A DNA stretch of 12,222 bases from JAUWQU01 sp964605095 (GTDB lineage Bacteria; Planctomycetota; Phycisphaerae; SM23-33), in NCBI GenBank assembly GCA_964605095.1, contig CAZSBS010000150.1:1-12222 (forward strand). The letters are read 5' to 3'. This document shows, piece by piece, positions 12,084 through 12,222 of this stretch. Position 1 is the first letter of the stretch; each line of letters starts with the position of its first letter. The position numbers and the translations under genes were made by a program. A model generated the notes under the pieces. The model was given only the letters and a program-made list of their open reading frames with translations, was not told the DNA's origin and searched no databases.

Positions 12084-12222
12084 ATGCCGAAGATGAAGAC
12101 AAATAAGTCGGTGGCCAAGCGAGTTAAAGTTACCGCCCGCGGCAAACTGATGCGCCACCATCCTGGCGCAGGCCACCTCAAGAGCCGTAAGTCCAACAAG
12201 CAGTTGCGCCGAATGCGCAAGG
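12084..12222 (+). CDS. rpmI: Ribosomal protein L35 (partial, runs off the window)
   Basis: A component of the 50S subunit. The visible 46 residues, MPKMKTNKSVAKRVKVTARG followed by KLMRHHPGAGHLKSRKSN, are the characteristic basic L35 N-terminus. L35 is usually about 65 residues, so roughly a third is missing. The start at 12084 is preferred because AAGGG (12072-12076) is 7 nt upstream; the in-frame ATG at 12078 is too close to that site. Position after infC is the conserved order, with rplT expected next. Confidence 0.95.
   Translation, partial: MPKMKTNKSVAKRVKVTARGKLMRHHPGAGHLKSRKSNKQLRRMRK

Overview
The window is GC-rich bacterial DNA (coding GC clearly above 60%, strong G/C bias at third codon positions) from a draft or metagenome-type assembly: a block of exactly 100 Ns at 8577-8676 marks a scaffold gap of unknown true length. 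A Planctomycetota (Phycisphaerae-like) source would fit the large uncharacterised membrane and secreted proteins and the repeat-rich spacers, but this is inference. No rRNA or lineage marker was available to test it.

Layout. (1) 51-470 (+): mscL, a large-conductance mechanosensitive channel, overlapping tail-to-tail with (2) 454-3108 (-), a very large unrecognised polytopic membrane protein. Its N-terminal third carries a degenerate protein-kinase-like set of motifs. (3) 3439-3702 (+): a small orphan protein with a good ribosome binding site. (4) 3760-5424 (-): an exported protein with a C-terminal TPR-like region. (5) A 551-bp divergent intergenic region with nested palindromes and candidate promoters. 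(6) 5976-8534 (+): an alpha-glucan (glycogen) phosphorylase. (7) The assembly gap, lying inside a heptamer-period repeat. (8) 8983-10986 thrS, 11182-11835 infC and 12084-end rpmI (+): the widely conserved thrS-infC-rpmI(-rplT) translation cluster, cut by the window edge within L35.

How it works together. The right third is the housekeeping translation cluster. infC has no conventional start at its conserved N-terminus. It begins at an AUC codon behind a strong AAGGAG, matching the autoregulation known for IF-3. Structured spacers lie before thrS (two hairpins), between thrS and infC (repeats plus a flanked 16-nt palindrome) and between infC and rpmI (two mutually exclusive hairpins, a third hairpin, then a good sigma70-like promoter). 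These suggest the genes can be regulated separately. The left two thirds are independent genes: osmotic safety valve, glycogen breakdown and three uncharacterised proteins.

Most unusual: the kinase-like/membrane fusion protein; three different intergenic repeat arrays that all have a 7-nt period, one running into the 3' end of thrS; the AUC start of infC; and the alternative RNA structures around rpmI.
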